Shown piece after piece: positions 1-9,234 of a DNA stretch of 64,000 bases. Location of the stretch: assembly GCF_036192275.1 (NCBI RefSeq), contig NZ_CP108088.1, forward strand, positions 8,170,001-8,234,000. The letters are read 5' to 3'. Source of the DNA: Streptomyces sp. NBC_00250 (GTDB lineage Bacteria > Actinomycetota > Actinomycetes > Streptomycetales > Streptomycetaceae). Below the pieces are notes generated by a model. That model saw only the letters and a program-made list of their open reading frames with translations, was not told where the DNA came from and did not search any database. A program made the translations under genes and the position numbers. Numbering within the stretch: position 1 is the first letter of the stretch; each line of letters starts with the position of its first letter.

Positions 1-93
1 GGGTCGACGACCGGACCAACCGGATCAACCAGATCAACCGGATCGATCGGATCAACGGGATCGATCGGATCGGCCGGATCTGCCCAGCCGACC
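1..93 (+). repeat. Low-complexity GGATC-rich simple repeat
   Basis: Short degenerate units built on GGATCAACC and GGATCGATC recur here and stay in the reading frame of the GGDEF-EAL gene, where they encode a Gly/Ser/Thr-rich linker. It is probably a flexible interdomain linker prone to slippage. Confidence 0.6.
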
Positions 94-3000
94 ACTTCCG
101 CCGGTTCGGCCGGGCCGGACGCGCCGACCGGGCAGCCGGCCACCGAGCAGGGCCGCCCCCCGAACCGGTCGGCCCGTCCGTTCGCCGACCCGCCCCGGCA
201 CACCGCCGAACCGCCGCCGCCGCAGCCCGCCGCGACGCCCTGGCCCGAGAGCGTCTCCGACGGCACCCGGCTCATCCCCGTGACCCGGCTCGACCCGGCC
301 GTCGCCGCGGAACTCGCCCCCGAGCCCTTCGCCCTGCTCTGCCCCCTGGAACTCCAAGCCCCGGCGGGATCCGAACCGCTGCTCGGCGTCCTGCTCCTGG
401 CCGGCCCGGAGAAGAAGCTCGCCGAGATCTCCGGCCCCGCCCAGTCCCTCGCCTCCCAGGCGGCCCTCGCCCTCGAACGCTTCGCCCTCAGCGAGGAGGT
501 CAACCGCCGCACCAGCGAGGCCTACTTCCGCACCCTCGTGCACAACACCTCGGACGTCATCCTCATCGTCGACGACGACGACACCGTGCGGTACGCCAGC
601 CCCTCCGCCGAGTCCATGTTCGGCCGCTCCCTGCTCCCCGGCACCCCCCTCACCGACCTCATCTCCCCCGGGGACACGGCCGCCGCCCTGCGCGTCCTCT
701 CCGACGCGCGCACCCGCGCCGTCGTCGACGCCCGCGACGACTGGAAACTGCTCCACGGCGGCTCCACCGACCTGGAGGTCGAGGTCCGCTGCAGCAACCT
801 GCGCGACGAGCACACCGTGCACGGCCTCGTCCTCACCCTCCGGGACGTCACGGAGCAGCGGAAACTGGAACGCGAGCTGACCCACCGGGCCTTCCACGAC
901 TCGCTCACCGGTCTCCCCAACCGCGTCCTGCTCCTCGAACGGGTCGAGCGGGCCCTGCTCAGGGGCCGCCGCGAATCCACCCTGACCTGCATGCTCTTCG
1001 TCGACCTCGACGACTTCAAGGTCGTCAACGACACCATGGGGCACTCCGTCGGCGACGAACTCCTCGTCGCCGTCGCCCGCCGCCTCACCTCCGTCCTGCG
1101 GCTCACCGACACCGCGGCCCGGCTCGGCGGGGACGAGTTCGCCGTCCTCATCGAGGGCGCGCGGGAACCCCGCGACGCCGAGACCCTCGCGGCGGAGATC
1201 GTGCACACCCTGAGCCAGCCCTTCCACCTCACCGACGGAGCGGTCTCCGTGTCGACCAGCGTCGGCGTCGCGACCGTCCTCGACAGCGCCCACGCCGAGG
1301 AACTCCTCGGCCACGCCGACCTCGCCCTGTACGCGGCCAAGGCGGCCGGAAAGAAGCGCTGGCGGCTCTTCCACCCCGAGTTCCACTCCCGGCTCGTCGC
1401 CCGGCACGAACTCCAGGCGGGCATGGACACGGCCATCGCCGACCACGCGTTCGCCCTGCGCTACCAGCCGATCGTCGAGGTGCGTGACGGCGCCCCGGCC
1501 GGCCTCGAAGCGCTCATCCGCTGGCCGCACGCCCGCCGCGGCATGGTCCCGCCGGACCAGTTCATCGCCCTGGCCGAGGAGAGCGGCCACATCATGCCGC
1601 TCGGCGCCTGGGTCCTCGAACACGCCGCGCTCGACATCGCCCGCTGGCAGCGCGCCCGCCCCCGCAAGTCCCCGCTGTACGCCAGCGTCAACGTCTCCGC
1701 CCGCCAGTTCCGCGACCCGGGATTCCTCGAAGGAGTACGCCGCACCCTGCACTCCTCAGGACTCGCGCCCGGCTCCCTCGTCCTGGAGCTGACCGAGACC
1801 GTCCTGATGCGCAGGGACGCCCAGATCAGGACCACCATGGCCGCCCTCAAGGACCTGGGCGTCTCCATCGCCATCGACGACTTCGGCACCGGCTTCTCCT
1901 CGCTCAGCTACCTGCGCGAGTTCCCCATCGACGTCCTCAAGGTCGACAAGTCGTTCATCGACAACATCACCACCGACCCGCAGCAGGTGGCGCTGGTGGA
2001 GGGCATCGTGCGCATCGCCGACGTCCTCGGCCTCCAGGTCGTCGCCGAGGGCATCGAGCACGAGGAGCAGCGGGCGCTGCTCGCCGACATGGGCTGCCGG
2101 TACGGGCAGGGCTACCTCTTCGCCCGCCCCATGACCGCCCACCAGGCCGAGTCCTACCTCCACCGCGCCCCGCCGTCCGGCAAGCGGCCGCCCGTCCGTC
2201 CCGCCGTCCGCCCGGCCGCGAAGGCGGGGCGCCCCCCGCGCGCGTCCCGCTGGCGCGACCTCGAACACCTCCACCGCACCAGCCGGATGTGCGACGCCGT
2301 CATCGACGAGATCGACGGCCGCCGCATCAGGGTCGGCGACGACTGGCTCATCGACTTCGCCTCCTGCAACTACCTCGGTCTCGACCTCGACCCGACGGTC
2401 ATCGCGGCGATCGAACCGGAGGTCAGACGCTGGGGCACCCACCCGAGCTGGTCCCGGCTCATCGGCAGTCCCCGGCTCTACCCCCGGATCGAGGAGCGGC
2501 TCACCGAACTCCTCGGCGCCCCCGACACCCTGCTGCTGCCCACCATCACCCTCATCCACCAGTCGGTCATCCCGCTCCTCGCCGGCACCGGCCAGGTCTT
2601 CGTCGAGGCGCAGGCCCACCGCACCGTGTACGACGGCTGTGTCGTCGCCCGCGGCCAGGGCGCCGAGATCCACCGCTTCCACGCCGAACGGCCCGACGAG
2701 CTGGAGGCGCTGCTCCGCGGCGCGCCCGCCGACGCGAGCCGCCTCATCTGCATGGACGGCGTCAACAGCATGACCGGCAACTTCCCCGACCTCCCCACCC
2801 TGGCCCGGGTCTCCCGCGAGAACGGTGCCCTGCTGTACGTCGACGACGCCCACGGCTTCGGAGTCATCGGGGAGCGGCTGCCCGGCGAGACCAGCCCCTA
2901 CGGCTCTCGCGGCAACAGCATCGTCCGCCACCTCGGTGAGACCTACGACGACCTGGTCCTGGTCGGCGGCTTCTCCAAGGCGTTCTCCTCGCTGCTGGCC

Positions 3001-3498
3001 TTCCTCGCCGTCCCGAAGTGGCTCAAGGACCATCTCAAGGTGGCGGCGGCCCCGTACCTGTACTCCGGCCCCTCACCGACGGCCTCGCTCGCCACCGCCC
3101 TCGCCGGACTCGACGTCAACGACGAGCGCGGGGACGAGATCCGGGCCGGTCTCTACCGCAAGACGGCCCGCGTCCTCGGCCACGTCCGTGCCCTGGGCAT
3201 CGCCACGCCCAACACCGACGGACTGCCGATCATCGAGATCCCGCTCGCCGAGTCCGACGACCTCGACGGCGTCGCCGCCTTCCTCTGGGAACGCGGCATC
3301 TACGTGACGCTCGCCTCCTACCCGCTCGTACCGCGCGACCGGGTCGGCTTCCGCATCCAGATCACCGCCGCCAACACCGACGAGGAGATCGAGGAACTCT
3401 GCGTGGCCCTCACGGCGCTCGCCGAACGCTTCCCCCTGCAACCGGCCGGCGCCACGCGCCCCGGCGCGCTCACCGCGGGCCGGACACCGGAGCCGTGA
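1..3498 (+). CDS. 5'-truncated GAF/PAS-GGDEF-EAL protein fused to a PLP alpha-oxoamine-synthase-like domain
   Basis: The frame is open to the window edge, so the N terminus is missing; 1165 codons are visible. Order seen (visible-residue numbering): Gly/Ser linker (1-31), probable end of a GAF domain (95-170), PAS (180-285), GGDEF (intact GGDEF at 376, with an RxxD inhibitory-site motif five residues before it), EAL (Glu-Ala-Leu at 503, then NVSxRQ, DDFGTG, KxDxSF and the late Glu/Gln motifs). A PLP fold-type I domain of the AONS/KBL/CqsA family follows (about 750-1140), with DDAH at 948-951 and the probable Schiff-base lysine in FSKA at 993. Both c-di-GMP halves keep their catalytic motifs. 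Known family roles are c-di-GMP synthesis and hydrolysis, and condensation of an amino acid with an acyl-thioester. A link between the two activities is inference. The frame is unbroken at the EAL/PLP junction. Confidence 0.85.
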   Translation, partial: GSTTGPTGSTRSTGSIGSTGSIGSAGSAQPTTSAGSAGPDAPTGQPATEQGRPPNRSARPFADPPRHTAEPPPPQPAATPWPESVSDGTRLIPVTRLDPAVAAELAPEPFALLCPLELQAPAGSEPLLGVLLLAGPEKKLAEISGPAQSLASQAALALERFALSEEVNRRTSEAYFRTLVHNTSDVILIVDDDDTVRYASPSAESMFGRSLLPGTPLTDLISPGDTAAALRVLSDARTRAVVDARDDWKLLHGGSTDLEVEVRCSNLRDEHTVHGLVLTLRDVTEQRKLERELTHRAFHDSLTGLPNRVLLLERVERALLRGRRESTLTCMLFVDLDDFKVVNDTMGHSVGDELLVAVARRLTSVLRLTDTAARLGGDEFAVLIEGAREPRDAETLAAEIVHTLSQPFHLTDGAVSVSTSVGVATVLDSAHAEELLGHADLALYAAKAAGKKRWRLFHPEFHSRLVARHELQAGMDTAIADHAFALRYQPIVEVRDGAPAGLEALIRWPHARRGMVPPDQFIALAEESGHIMPLGAWVLEHAALDIARWQRARPRKSPLYASVNVSARQFRDPGFLEGVRRTLHSSGLAPGSLVLELTETVLMRRDAQIRTTMAALKDLGVSIAIDDFGTGFSSLSYLREFPIDVLKVDKSFIDNITTDPQQVALVEGIVRIADVLGLQVVAEGIEHEEQRALLADMGCRYGQGYLFARPMTAHQAESYLHRAPPSGKRPPVRPAVRPAAKAGRPPRASRWRDLEHLHRTSRMCDAVIDEIDGRRIRVGDDWLIDFASCNYLGLDLDPTVIAAIEPEVRRWGTHPSWSRLIGSPRLYPRIEERLTELLGAPDTLLLPTITLIHQSVIPLLAGTGQVFVEAQAHRTVYDGCVVARGQGAEIHRFHAERPDELEALLRGAPADASRLICMDGVNSMTGNFPDLPTLARVSRENGALLYVDDAHGFGVIGERLPGETSPYGSRGNSIVRHLGETYDDLVLVGGFSKAFSSLLAFLAVPKWLKDHLKVAAAPYLYSGPSPTASLATALAGLDVNDERGDEIRAGLYRKTARVLGHVRALGIATPNTDGLPIIEIPLAESDDLDGVAAFLWERGIYVTLASYPLVPRDRVGFRIQITAANTDEEIEELCVALTALAERFPLQPAGATRPGALTAGRTPEP

Positions 3499-4325
3499 TG
3501 GACTGGACCTGGCCGCGTTCCCGGGCGACCCGCCCGACCGGGCCGCGCCCGCCCGGCCGGGCCGCCGTGCGCCGCAACCGGGACGCCGACTGGGACGCCT
3601 GGCCCGTCTCCGACTACCTCGCCGAGAACTACCGCCGGCTCCACCCCTGCGACATCGACGTCATCCACCACCACGCCGCCGTCTACCGGCGATACGCCCC
3701 CGGCAGCCTGGCCCGCACCCTGGAACTGGGCGCGGGCCCCAATCTCTACCCCCTGATGCTCGCGGGCGCGGCGAGCCGCCGTGTCGACGCCCTCGAACCC
3801 AGCGCCGCCAACGTCCGCTACCTGCGCCACCAGCTCGACGAGGGCCCCGACGACACCTGGCAGCCCTTCTACGCGCTGTGCCGATCCCTCGACCCCGCCC
3901 TCCCGCCGGACTGCAAGGAGGCGCTGCGCCCGGTGCGGGTCGTGCCCGGCACCGTCGACGACCTGACCCCCGGCACGTACGACCTCGCCTCGATGAACTT
4001 CGTCGCCGAGAGCGTCACCGAGGACTTCGGCGAGTTCACCGCGGTCTGCGACACCTTCGTCCACGCGGTCAGGCCCGGCGGACGCCTCCTCGCGGCGTTC
4101 ATGGAACACATGCCGAGCTACCGCATCGGCACCGGACCCGTCTGGCCGGCCTGCCCGGTCGACGAGACCGCCCTGCGGGCCGTCTTCGCACCCCGCACCA
4201 CCGGCCTGCGGATCGCCCGGGTCGCCAAGGACCTCACCCTGCCCGACTACGGGGACACCGGCATCCTGCTGCTCACCGCCGAACGGCCCGGCACCACGGC
4301 CACCACCCCGGCACCTCAGGGGTGA
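3498..4325 (+). CDS. SAM-dependent methyltransferase (SCO2525-like)
   Basis: A 275-aa class I methyltransferase. Motif I reads LELGAGPNLYPLML near residue 80, with an acidic residue (DALEPS) ending strand 2 and a post-motif TYDLASMNFVAES region. The WDAWPVSDYLAENYR opening resembles the actinobacterial SCO2525-type methyltransferases; that family call is from memory. The ATG shares one base with the upstream stop (TGATG), which indicates translational coupling to the PLP fusion gene, so the enzyme may methylate the product of that domain (inference). GTG at 3495 is an alternative start. The 3' end overlaps the convergent hydrolase gene by 10 bp. Confidence 0.75.
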   Translation: MDWTWPRSRATRPTGPRPPGRAAVRRNRDADWDAWPVSDYLAENYRRLHPCDIDVIHHHAAVYRRYAPGSLARTLELGAGPNLYPLMLAGAASRRVDALEPSAANVRYLRHQLDEGPDDTWQPFYALCRSLDPALPPDCKEALRPVRVVPGTVDDLTPGTYDLASMNFVAESVTEDFGEFTAVCDTFVHAVRPGGRLLAAFMEHMPSYRIGTGPVWPACPVDETALRAVFAPRTTGLRIARVAKDLTLPDYGDTGILLLTAERPGTTATTPAPQG

Positions 4326-5596
4326 CGCCGGATCGTCTCCGCGTAGTCCTCCAGCGAGGAGCCCGGCGTCCCGTCGTACAACTGTCCGTCGAAGGCCCAC
4401 ATCAGGCCCTCAAGACCGCAGGACGCCATCTGCCGGTACGCCGTCTCCGTCACCCCGGGCCGGTACGGGGACACCTGCGGCCCCGCGCTCTCCCCGGTCA
4501 GCCGGGTGAAGCCCGCGCTCCGCGCCACCGCCACCACCCAGCGCGCCGAGGACCAGTCCCGCACCCGCGCGTCGTTCGGGGCGGCGACGTCCGTCCTCGC
4601 GTCGGCGGGCGAGCAGCCGTTGTCCACGGGGTCGCCCGTCCCGTCCACCAGGGCGGTGGTGACGATCCGTACCGTGTCCCGGTGCTCGACCAGGGGGAGC
4701 GTCAGGAAGAACCCGGCGCCGCGCGCGACCAGCCGGACCGACGGCGAGTCGACGAGCCGGGCGTCGACGGCCGCCCGCAGGTCCGAGGGGTAGAAACCGG
4801 ACCCCGGGATCAGAATCTTGAGAGCTCCCTGGTACCCGAGCGAGGCGTACAGGTCGAGCTGCCAGTTCACCGCACCGGCCAGCTTCCCGACGTACCAGTC
4901 GTACCAGTGCGCCACCTGCTCCCGGGTGAACGGCCTCCCGTGGTACGTCCGTTCCCCGGGCCGCCACCCCGGGTACGGGCTGCTCTCCTGGGCGTGGCTG
5001 TCGTACGCCCAGAACTCGGCGGGACCGTCGCTCTCCGACAGCGGGCTCGGATAGGCGAACTCGCCGCTCTCGTTGACGCCGACGCGGACCGCCCAGAAGT
5101 TCTCGAAGCCGATCAGGCGGTCCACCGCGCGCGCGTACTCGGCGATGTGTTCCCGTACGGGCTCGCTGAACACGATGTTCGGGACGCGGGTGGACCGCTC
5201 GCCGTACTGGTTCACGTAGACCGATTCCGGGAAGGCGTCCGGCAGCCAGGACGGCGGATGGTTGAGACCGAGGCCCGCCTCCACCCGCAGCCCCGCCCCG
5301 CGGAAGGCCTCGATCCGGTCGCGTACCTCGCGCGCGTACTCCTCGTCGTACACGCCCTGTTCCGGCTCCAACCTGCCCCAGTCGATCTGGAGATGGGCCA
5401 CCCGGATGCCGTGCTCGTACTCGGTGCGGGCCCGGTCCGGATCGGTCTGGAGCGTGCCGTACCAGTACCGCTCCGGCTTCGGCTCCGGGGCCTCGTGCCG
5501 CAGCACGCCGAACGCCCCCACCAGCAACAGCAGCACCGCGGCCACCGCGAGCGCGGCTGTCGCCCCCCGGGACCCCGTCCACCACAGCACCGTCAT
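4316..5596 (-). CDS. Membrane-anchored TIM-barrel glycoside-hydrolase-like protein
   Basis: A 426-aa protein with an N-terminal transmembrane anchor (about residues 10-30). A domain resembling GH42/GH-A barrels follows: the segment HLQIDWGRLEPEQGVYDEEY matches the start of such barrels, and VRVGVNESGEF could hold the acid/base Glu. It is probably displayed on the outer face of the membrane and may trim the polymer made by the operon. It is the last gene of the minus-strand polysaccharide operon, and its ATG overlaps the upstream stop by 4 bp (ATGA). Substrate is unknown and the exact GH family is uncertain. Confidence 0.7.
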   Translation of the reverse strand: MTVLWWTGSRGATAALAVAAVLLLLVGAFGVLRHEAPEPKPERYWYGTLQTDPDRARTEYEHGIRVAHLQIDWGRLEPEQGVYDEEYAREVRDRIEAFRGAGLRVEAGLGLNHPPSWLPDAFPESVYVNQYGERSTRVPNIVFSEPVREHIAEYARAVDRLIGFENFWAVRVGVNESGEFAYPSPLSESDGPAEFWAYDSHAQESSPYPGWRPGERTYHGRPFTREQVAHWYDWYVGKLAGAVNWQLDLYASLGYQGALKILIPGSGFYPSDLRAAVDARLVDSPSVRLVARGAGFFLTLPLVEHRDTVRIVTTALVDGTGDPVDNGCSPADARTDVAAPNDARVRDWSSARWVVAVARSAGFTRLTGESAGPQVSPYRPGVTETAYRQMASCGLEGLMWAFDGQLYDGTPGSSLEDYAETIRRHP

Positions 5597-6687
5597 GACA
5601 GCAACTCCCGGTACAGGGCCGCGTACCGGGCCGCGAAACGCTCGGGACCGAAGTGGTCCTCGACGAGCGCACGGCCCCGGTCGGCGAGCACGTCCCAGGA
5701 GCGCGGCTGGTCCAGCAGCCAGGCCAGCTGCTGCCCCGTGCGGCGCGCGTCGCCCGCCGGGGCCCGCAGCACCGCGTGGCCGAAGTCGGCGAACTGGGGG
5801 AGGTCGCTGAGGATCGCGGGCCGGCCCGAGGCGAGCGCCTGGAGGACCGTGAGCGGGATGTCCGCCTTGCCGCCCAGCACGGCCGGCGGGAACAGCAGCA
5901 CATGGACGGTGGCGAGCAGCGCGTGCATGTCCTCGACATAGCCCCGCACCTCGAAATCCGTGAGCCCGGCCGCGCCGGCCCGCTCCCGCAGCGCCTCGTC
6001 GAGCATCGCGTTGTCCTGCCCCGGGCGTCCGCGCATCGCGAGCACGAGGCGGAACCTGGCGCCCGACCGTACCGCCTCCGCCGCCGCGTCGATCGCCGTC
6101 TCCGCCCCGCCGTGCGGATCGTGGTGCCCCGCGAACAGCACCACGGGGAATCCCTCCGGGCGCGGCAGGTACGGCCAGGCGTCCAGGCCGATCATGGGCG
6201 GGACCACCCGTACGTCGCCGAAGTTCGCGGCGCGCAGGCGACGGGCCATCGACTCGGACAGGGCGACCGTCGTCCCCAGCGGCCGGATGTGCTTGAGGAA
6301 GCGGGTGTGCATCACGCCGGGCACGGTGTGGATGACAGGCCGCCCCCCGAGCAGCAGCGGCCGCAGCCAGGAGAAGGTCGGGAAGGTTCGGCCGACGGTC
6401 AGGAAGGCGTGCACCAGGTCGACCCGGCGGGCCCATGCGGCCCCGGCGAGCGCGGACTGCACCCGCTCGGGAATGTGCGGCACCCCGTCCCGCGAGAGGA
6501 TGCGCACGGGCCGCCCGCGCTCCGGTGGGGGCTGCCGGCGGCCCGGCCACTGGGAGAACCAGACGAAGTCGAAGTCGGGCAGCGTTCCGAGGACGTCGGC
6601 GGCGAGCCGCACGTCACAGCCTTCCGCCCCGTCCAGCGGGCTGCTGGTCAGGAGGAGGACGCGGGGCCGCCGCTCACCCTGGCGCAT
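5593..6687 (-). CDS. GT4-family glycosyltransferase
   Basis: A 364-aa GT-B transferase. The N-terminal Rossmann half opens PRVLLLTSSPLDGAEGCDVR. The C-terminal half has the GT4 sugar-nucleotide region (VLLFPPAVLGGKADIPLTVLQALASGRP) instead of the canonical ExxxxxxxE. No signal peptide or membrane helix, so it should act on the cytoplasmic face on a lipid-linked acceptor. It overlaps the upstream gene by 14 bp and the downstream hydrolase by 4 bp, so it is part of one operon. Donor and acceptor cannot be read from the sequence. Confidence 0.85.
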   Translation of the reverse strand: MRQGERRPRVLLLTSSPLDGAEGCDVRLAADVLGTLPDFDFVWFSQWPGRRQPPPERGRPVRILSRDGVPHIPERVQSALAGAAWARRVDLVHAFLTVGRTFPTFSWLRPLLLGGRPVIHTVPGVMHTRFLKHIRPLGTTVALSESMARRLRAANFGDVRVVPPMIGLDAWPYLPRPEGFPVVLFAGHHDPHGGAETAIDAAAEAVRSGARFRLVLAMRGRPGQDNAMLDEALRERAGAAGLTDFEVRGYVEDMHALLATVHVLLFPPAVLGGKADIPLTVLQALASGRPAILSDLPQFADFGHAVLRAPAGDARRTGQQLAWLLDQPRSWDVLADRGRALVEDHFGPERFAARYAALYRELLS

Positions 6688-8365
6688 CGCCGACTCCCGC
6701 CACGGGGAGCGCCGGACCGGGCGCGCCGACCGTGGAATCCGGTGTCGCGACCACCGGCCCCGGCGCCGGGAGCAGCGGCCCCGTCACCGTCGACCCCGGC
6801 ACGGCGAGCGCGGTCACATCCGGTCCCGGAAGCGTCGACGGCAGCCGGTACAGGGCCAGCGTGCCGTACGTGGGACCGTCGAAGGCGAACACCGGCCGCA
6901 GTCCTTCCGTGAGCCGCTCCACCTCCGCGAGCGAGGAACGGCCGTACCCCTGCTCGATGACCCGCCACGGCACGACGAGGTAGGCGGCACCGTTGTCGTT
7001 CCGCTCCTCCGGCGTCACCCAGTGGCCGAGCCGATAGGTGTCGTTCAGCGCCCAGTTCGTCACACCGCGGGTCTGCTGCCCGTCCACCGTGACGATCGCG
7101 CTTCCCGCCGGCACATGGGTGAGCAGATACGCCCGGAGCCGCTCGAAGCCGTCGTCGGGCGTCCACCGGTCGCGGGCGTACACCGCGGCGGGGGCGGCGA
7201 GCAGCGCCACGAGGACGCCGCACGCCACGAGCCGGAGCCCGGGCCGGTCCCGGGAAGGCATCGGCACGGTGACCGCGAGCGCCACCAGGTTCGGCACGAA
7301 CAGCAGATACAGGGCCTGCTCCTCCAGGGTGCCGATGGCGAGCGCGTACCCCAGGGTGACGATCGCCGAGGCGTGGAAGAGCGCGAGCAGCCGGTACACC
7401 GGCTCCTTGCGTCGCAGCAGCAGGAAGAGGGCCACCGGGGTGAGGGCGAGCAGCAGGTACGTGCCCGTGTACCCCGGGAGTTCGTCGAGGAGTCGGCCCG
7501 CGAGCGAGGGGGTGCCCTCCGCGTTGAAGCCGGTCTCCTGCACGATTCCGAGCAGCCGCCGCACGCCGGAGGTCTTCGCTTCCCAGAAGGCGTCGAAGTG
7601 TCCGAAGCCGGCCACGAGGGCGAGGTACACGGCGTACGAGGCCACGGTCACCGAGAGGGTCAGGGCGACCAGCTTCCGGGGCGGGCCCCAGCCGAGGAGC
7701 AGGGCGGCGAGCAGCGGCAGCACGGTGATCAGTACCGCGTGGTCCTTCGTCAGGATCGCCAGTCCGAGGAACAAGCCGGCGAGCAGCGCGCGGGCCCGGG
7801 GCCGACCGGGCGGATCGGGCCGGGTGAGCCCCACCAGGGCCAGATAGCCCGCGAGGATCCACACCATCGTCCCGGTCTCCAGGAGCACCCGGTTGTTCTG
7901 CCGGATGCAGAACTGGTCCAGGGCGAACAGCAGGCCGGCGACCGCGCCCGCGCCGCGTGACCGCACCCGGGCGACGAGGAACACGATGAGGGCCGCGGTG
8001 ACCCCGGCCAGAAGTGCGTTGAGCACTCGGGAGGAGTGCACGCCCGCGATGACGTCGGAGTGCTCGCCGACGAGCTTCATCCAGCCGGCCTCCACGTAGA
8101 AGTAGCCGGGCGGGTGGAGGAAGAACAGTCCCTCGTCGGTACGGGGGAAGCCGCCCGCGGCGGCGCTGTCGCCGAGCCGCCGGTAGATCGACTCGTCCAC
8201 GAACAGGTCGCCCGCCCGGCTGATCTGGATCAGTCGCAGGGCGACGGTGAGCAGTGCCGCCCCGGCTGCGTAGACCACGGTCGGCACGGGGCCGCGCCGC
8301 GCGGCCCGGACGGGTGTCGTCGGTCCGGTCCGGGGGGCCGTCGGAGCGGTGCGCGGAATCGTCAC
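6674..8365 (-). CDS. Polytopic GT39/GT83-like membrane glycosyltransferase
   Basis: A 563-aa protein with about ten hydrophobic helices. It has the GT-C signature: a first-loop DESIY acidic motif and a following HPPGYFYVEAGW, like the DE and HPP motifs of ArnT/PMT enzymes. Such enzymes use polyprenyl-phosphate sugars on the outer membrane face. The lipid donor may be supplied by the GT2 enzyme at 15045-15797 (inference). The GTG start is chosen because it gives the 4-bp GTGA overlap typical of this operon; an upstream ATG at 8434 would extend deep into the preceding gene. The Pro/Val-rich C-terminal tail is low complexity. Confidence 0.8.
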   Translation of the reverse strand: MTIPRTAPTAPRTGPTTPVRAARRGPVPTVVYAAGAALLTVALRLIQISRAGDLFVDESIYRRLGDSAAAGGFPRTDEGLFFLHPPGYFYVEAGWMKLVGEHSDVIAGVHSSRVLNALLAGVTAALIVFLVARVRSRGAGAVAGLLFALDQFCIRQNNRVLLETGTMVWILAGYLALVGLTRPDPPGRPRARALLAGLFLGLAILTKDHAVLITVLPLLAALLLGWGPPRKLVALTLSVTVASYAVYLALVAGFGHFDAFWEAKTSGVRRLLGIVQETGFNAEGTPSLAGRLLDELPGYTGTYLLLALTPVALFLLLRRKEPVYRLLALFHASAIVTLGYALAIGTLEEQALYLLFVPNLVALAVTVPMPSRDRPGLRLVACGVLVALLAAPAAVYARDRWTPDDGFERLRAYLLTHVPAGSAIVTVDGQQTRGVTNWALNDTYRLGHWVTPEERNDNGAAYLVVPWRVIEQGYGRSSLAEVERLTEGLRPVFAFDGPTYGTLALYRLPSTLPGPDVTALAVPGSTVTGPLLPAPGPVVATPDSTVGAPGPALPVAGVGDAPG

Positions 8366-9234
8366 GACACGCCTCCGGCGGTACGGACCCCGATGCCGGG
8401 GCCACGCGCGGGGGCCGGCTTCGTCGCCGTCCATCCCGTCTTCGGCAGCAGGTACACCTCGGGTACTCGCGGGATGTTCCCCTCGGGGAACAGCGCGTCG
8501 GCCTGGGTCCCGTAGCCGCGGATCAGTTCGGCCTTCCGGTCGAGGCCCCGCTCCCAGCCACGGGCGACGAGCCGGTTCCGCCCGCTGAAGCGGGCGTCGG
8601 GCGCGGCGTGCTGGTTGTACGGGAAGTCGCTGTAGTAGACGACACGGCGGCCGCTCCGCTCGGCGGCGGTGCGGACGAGGACGTGATCGGCGTGCCCGCC
8701 CACGCCCAGCGGGGCGAGGACCAGGCCGCCGGAGGAGCCGGGCAGCAGCTCGTCGACGGTGGCCGCGACCGCGCGCAGCGTCTCGGCGTCGTGCGGGGAG
8801 ACCCTGCCCCGGGACAGGTGCAGCCGGTACGTCGGATACACATGGGCGACCTCAGGAAGCAGTCGGGCGAGCCGTGCCGTGCCGCGTCGTGGGCGCGGCA
8901 GCCGCCGGAACAGGCCGTCGACCAGACCGACATGGCGGCAGTGGACGTCGAGTCGCTCCAGGACCCGCCGGTCCTCGGCGCGCCGTTCGGCGAACAGCTC
9001 CTCCGCGTCGTCGGCGCCTGTCTGCTTCAGGTACTGGCGGGCTGACAGGGTGTACGGCGGTGGCGTGGCCTCCGTGAACAGCGAGGCGACCGTCACGGGC
9101 GCCCGTCGCCCGTCCCAGCCGAGCAACCCGCCGCAGGACAGGACGGCGTCGTCCAGGTGCGGCGACAGCACCAGGATCGGGGTGCCCGATCCGACGACGG
9201 TCCGGACGAAACTGGTCAGCGGGTCATCAGCCAT
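8362..9234 (-). CDS. PIG-L family (LmbE-like) deacetylase
   Basis: A 290-aa protein with the zinc-binding PHLDDAVLSCGG motif near residue 25 (usually PHPDDE) and a second HADHV metal motif near 185. The family hydrolyses N-acetyl groups from GlcNAc-containing glycans, glycolipids or mycothiol precursors. Inside a polysaccharide operon it probably deacetylates an amino sugar in the repeat unit or lipid carrier. It overlaps the upstream gene by 19 bp and the downstream gene by 4 bp. Confidence 0.85.
   Translation of the reverse strand: MADDPLTSFVRTVVGSGTPILVLSPHLDDAVLSCGGLLGWDGRRAPVTVASLFTEATPPPYTLSARQYLKQTGADDAEELFAERRAEDRRVLERLDVHCRHVGLVDGLFRRLPRPRRGTARLARLLPEVAHVYPTYRLHLSRGRVSPHDAETLRAVAATVDELLPGSSGGLVLAPLGVGGHADHVLVRTAAERSGRRVVYYSDFPYNQHAAPDARFSGRNRLVARGWERGLDRKAELIRGYGTQADALFPEGNIPRVPEVYLLPKTGWTATKPAPARGPGIGVRTAGGVS

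Noticed and set aside
52..1752. 566-codon minus-strand frame across the GGDEF-EAL gene
   Set aside because: It is an antisense shadow of a highly GC3-biased gene, with Gly/Val/Glu-rich composition, no RBS and no recognisable domain.
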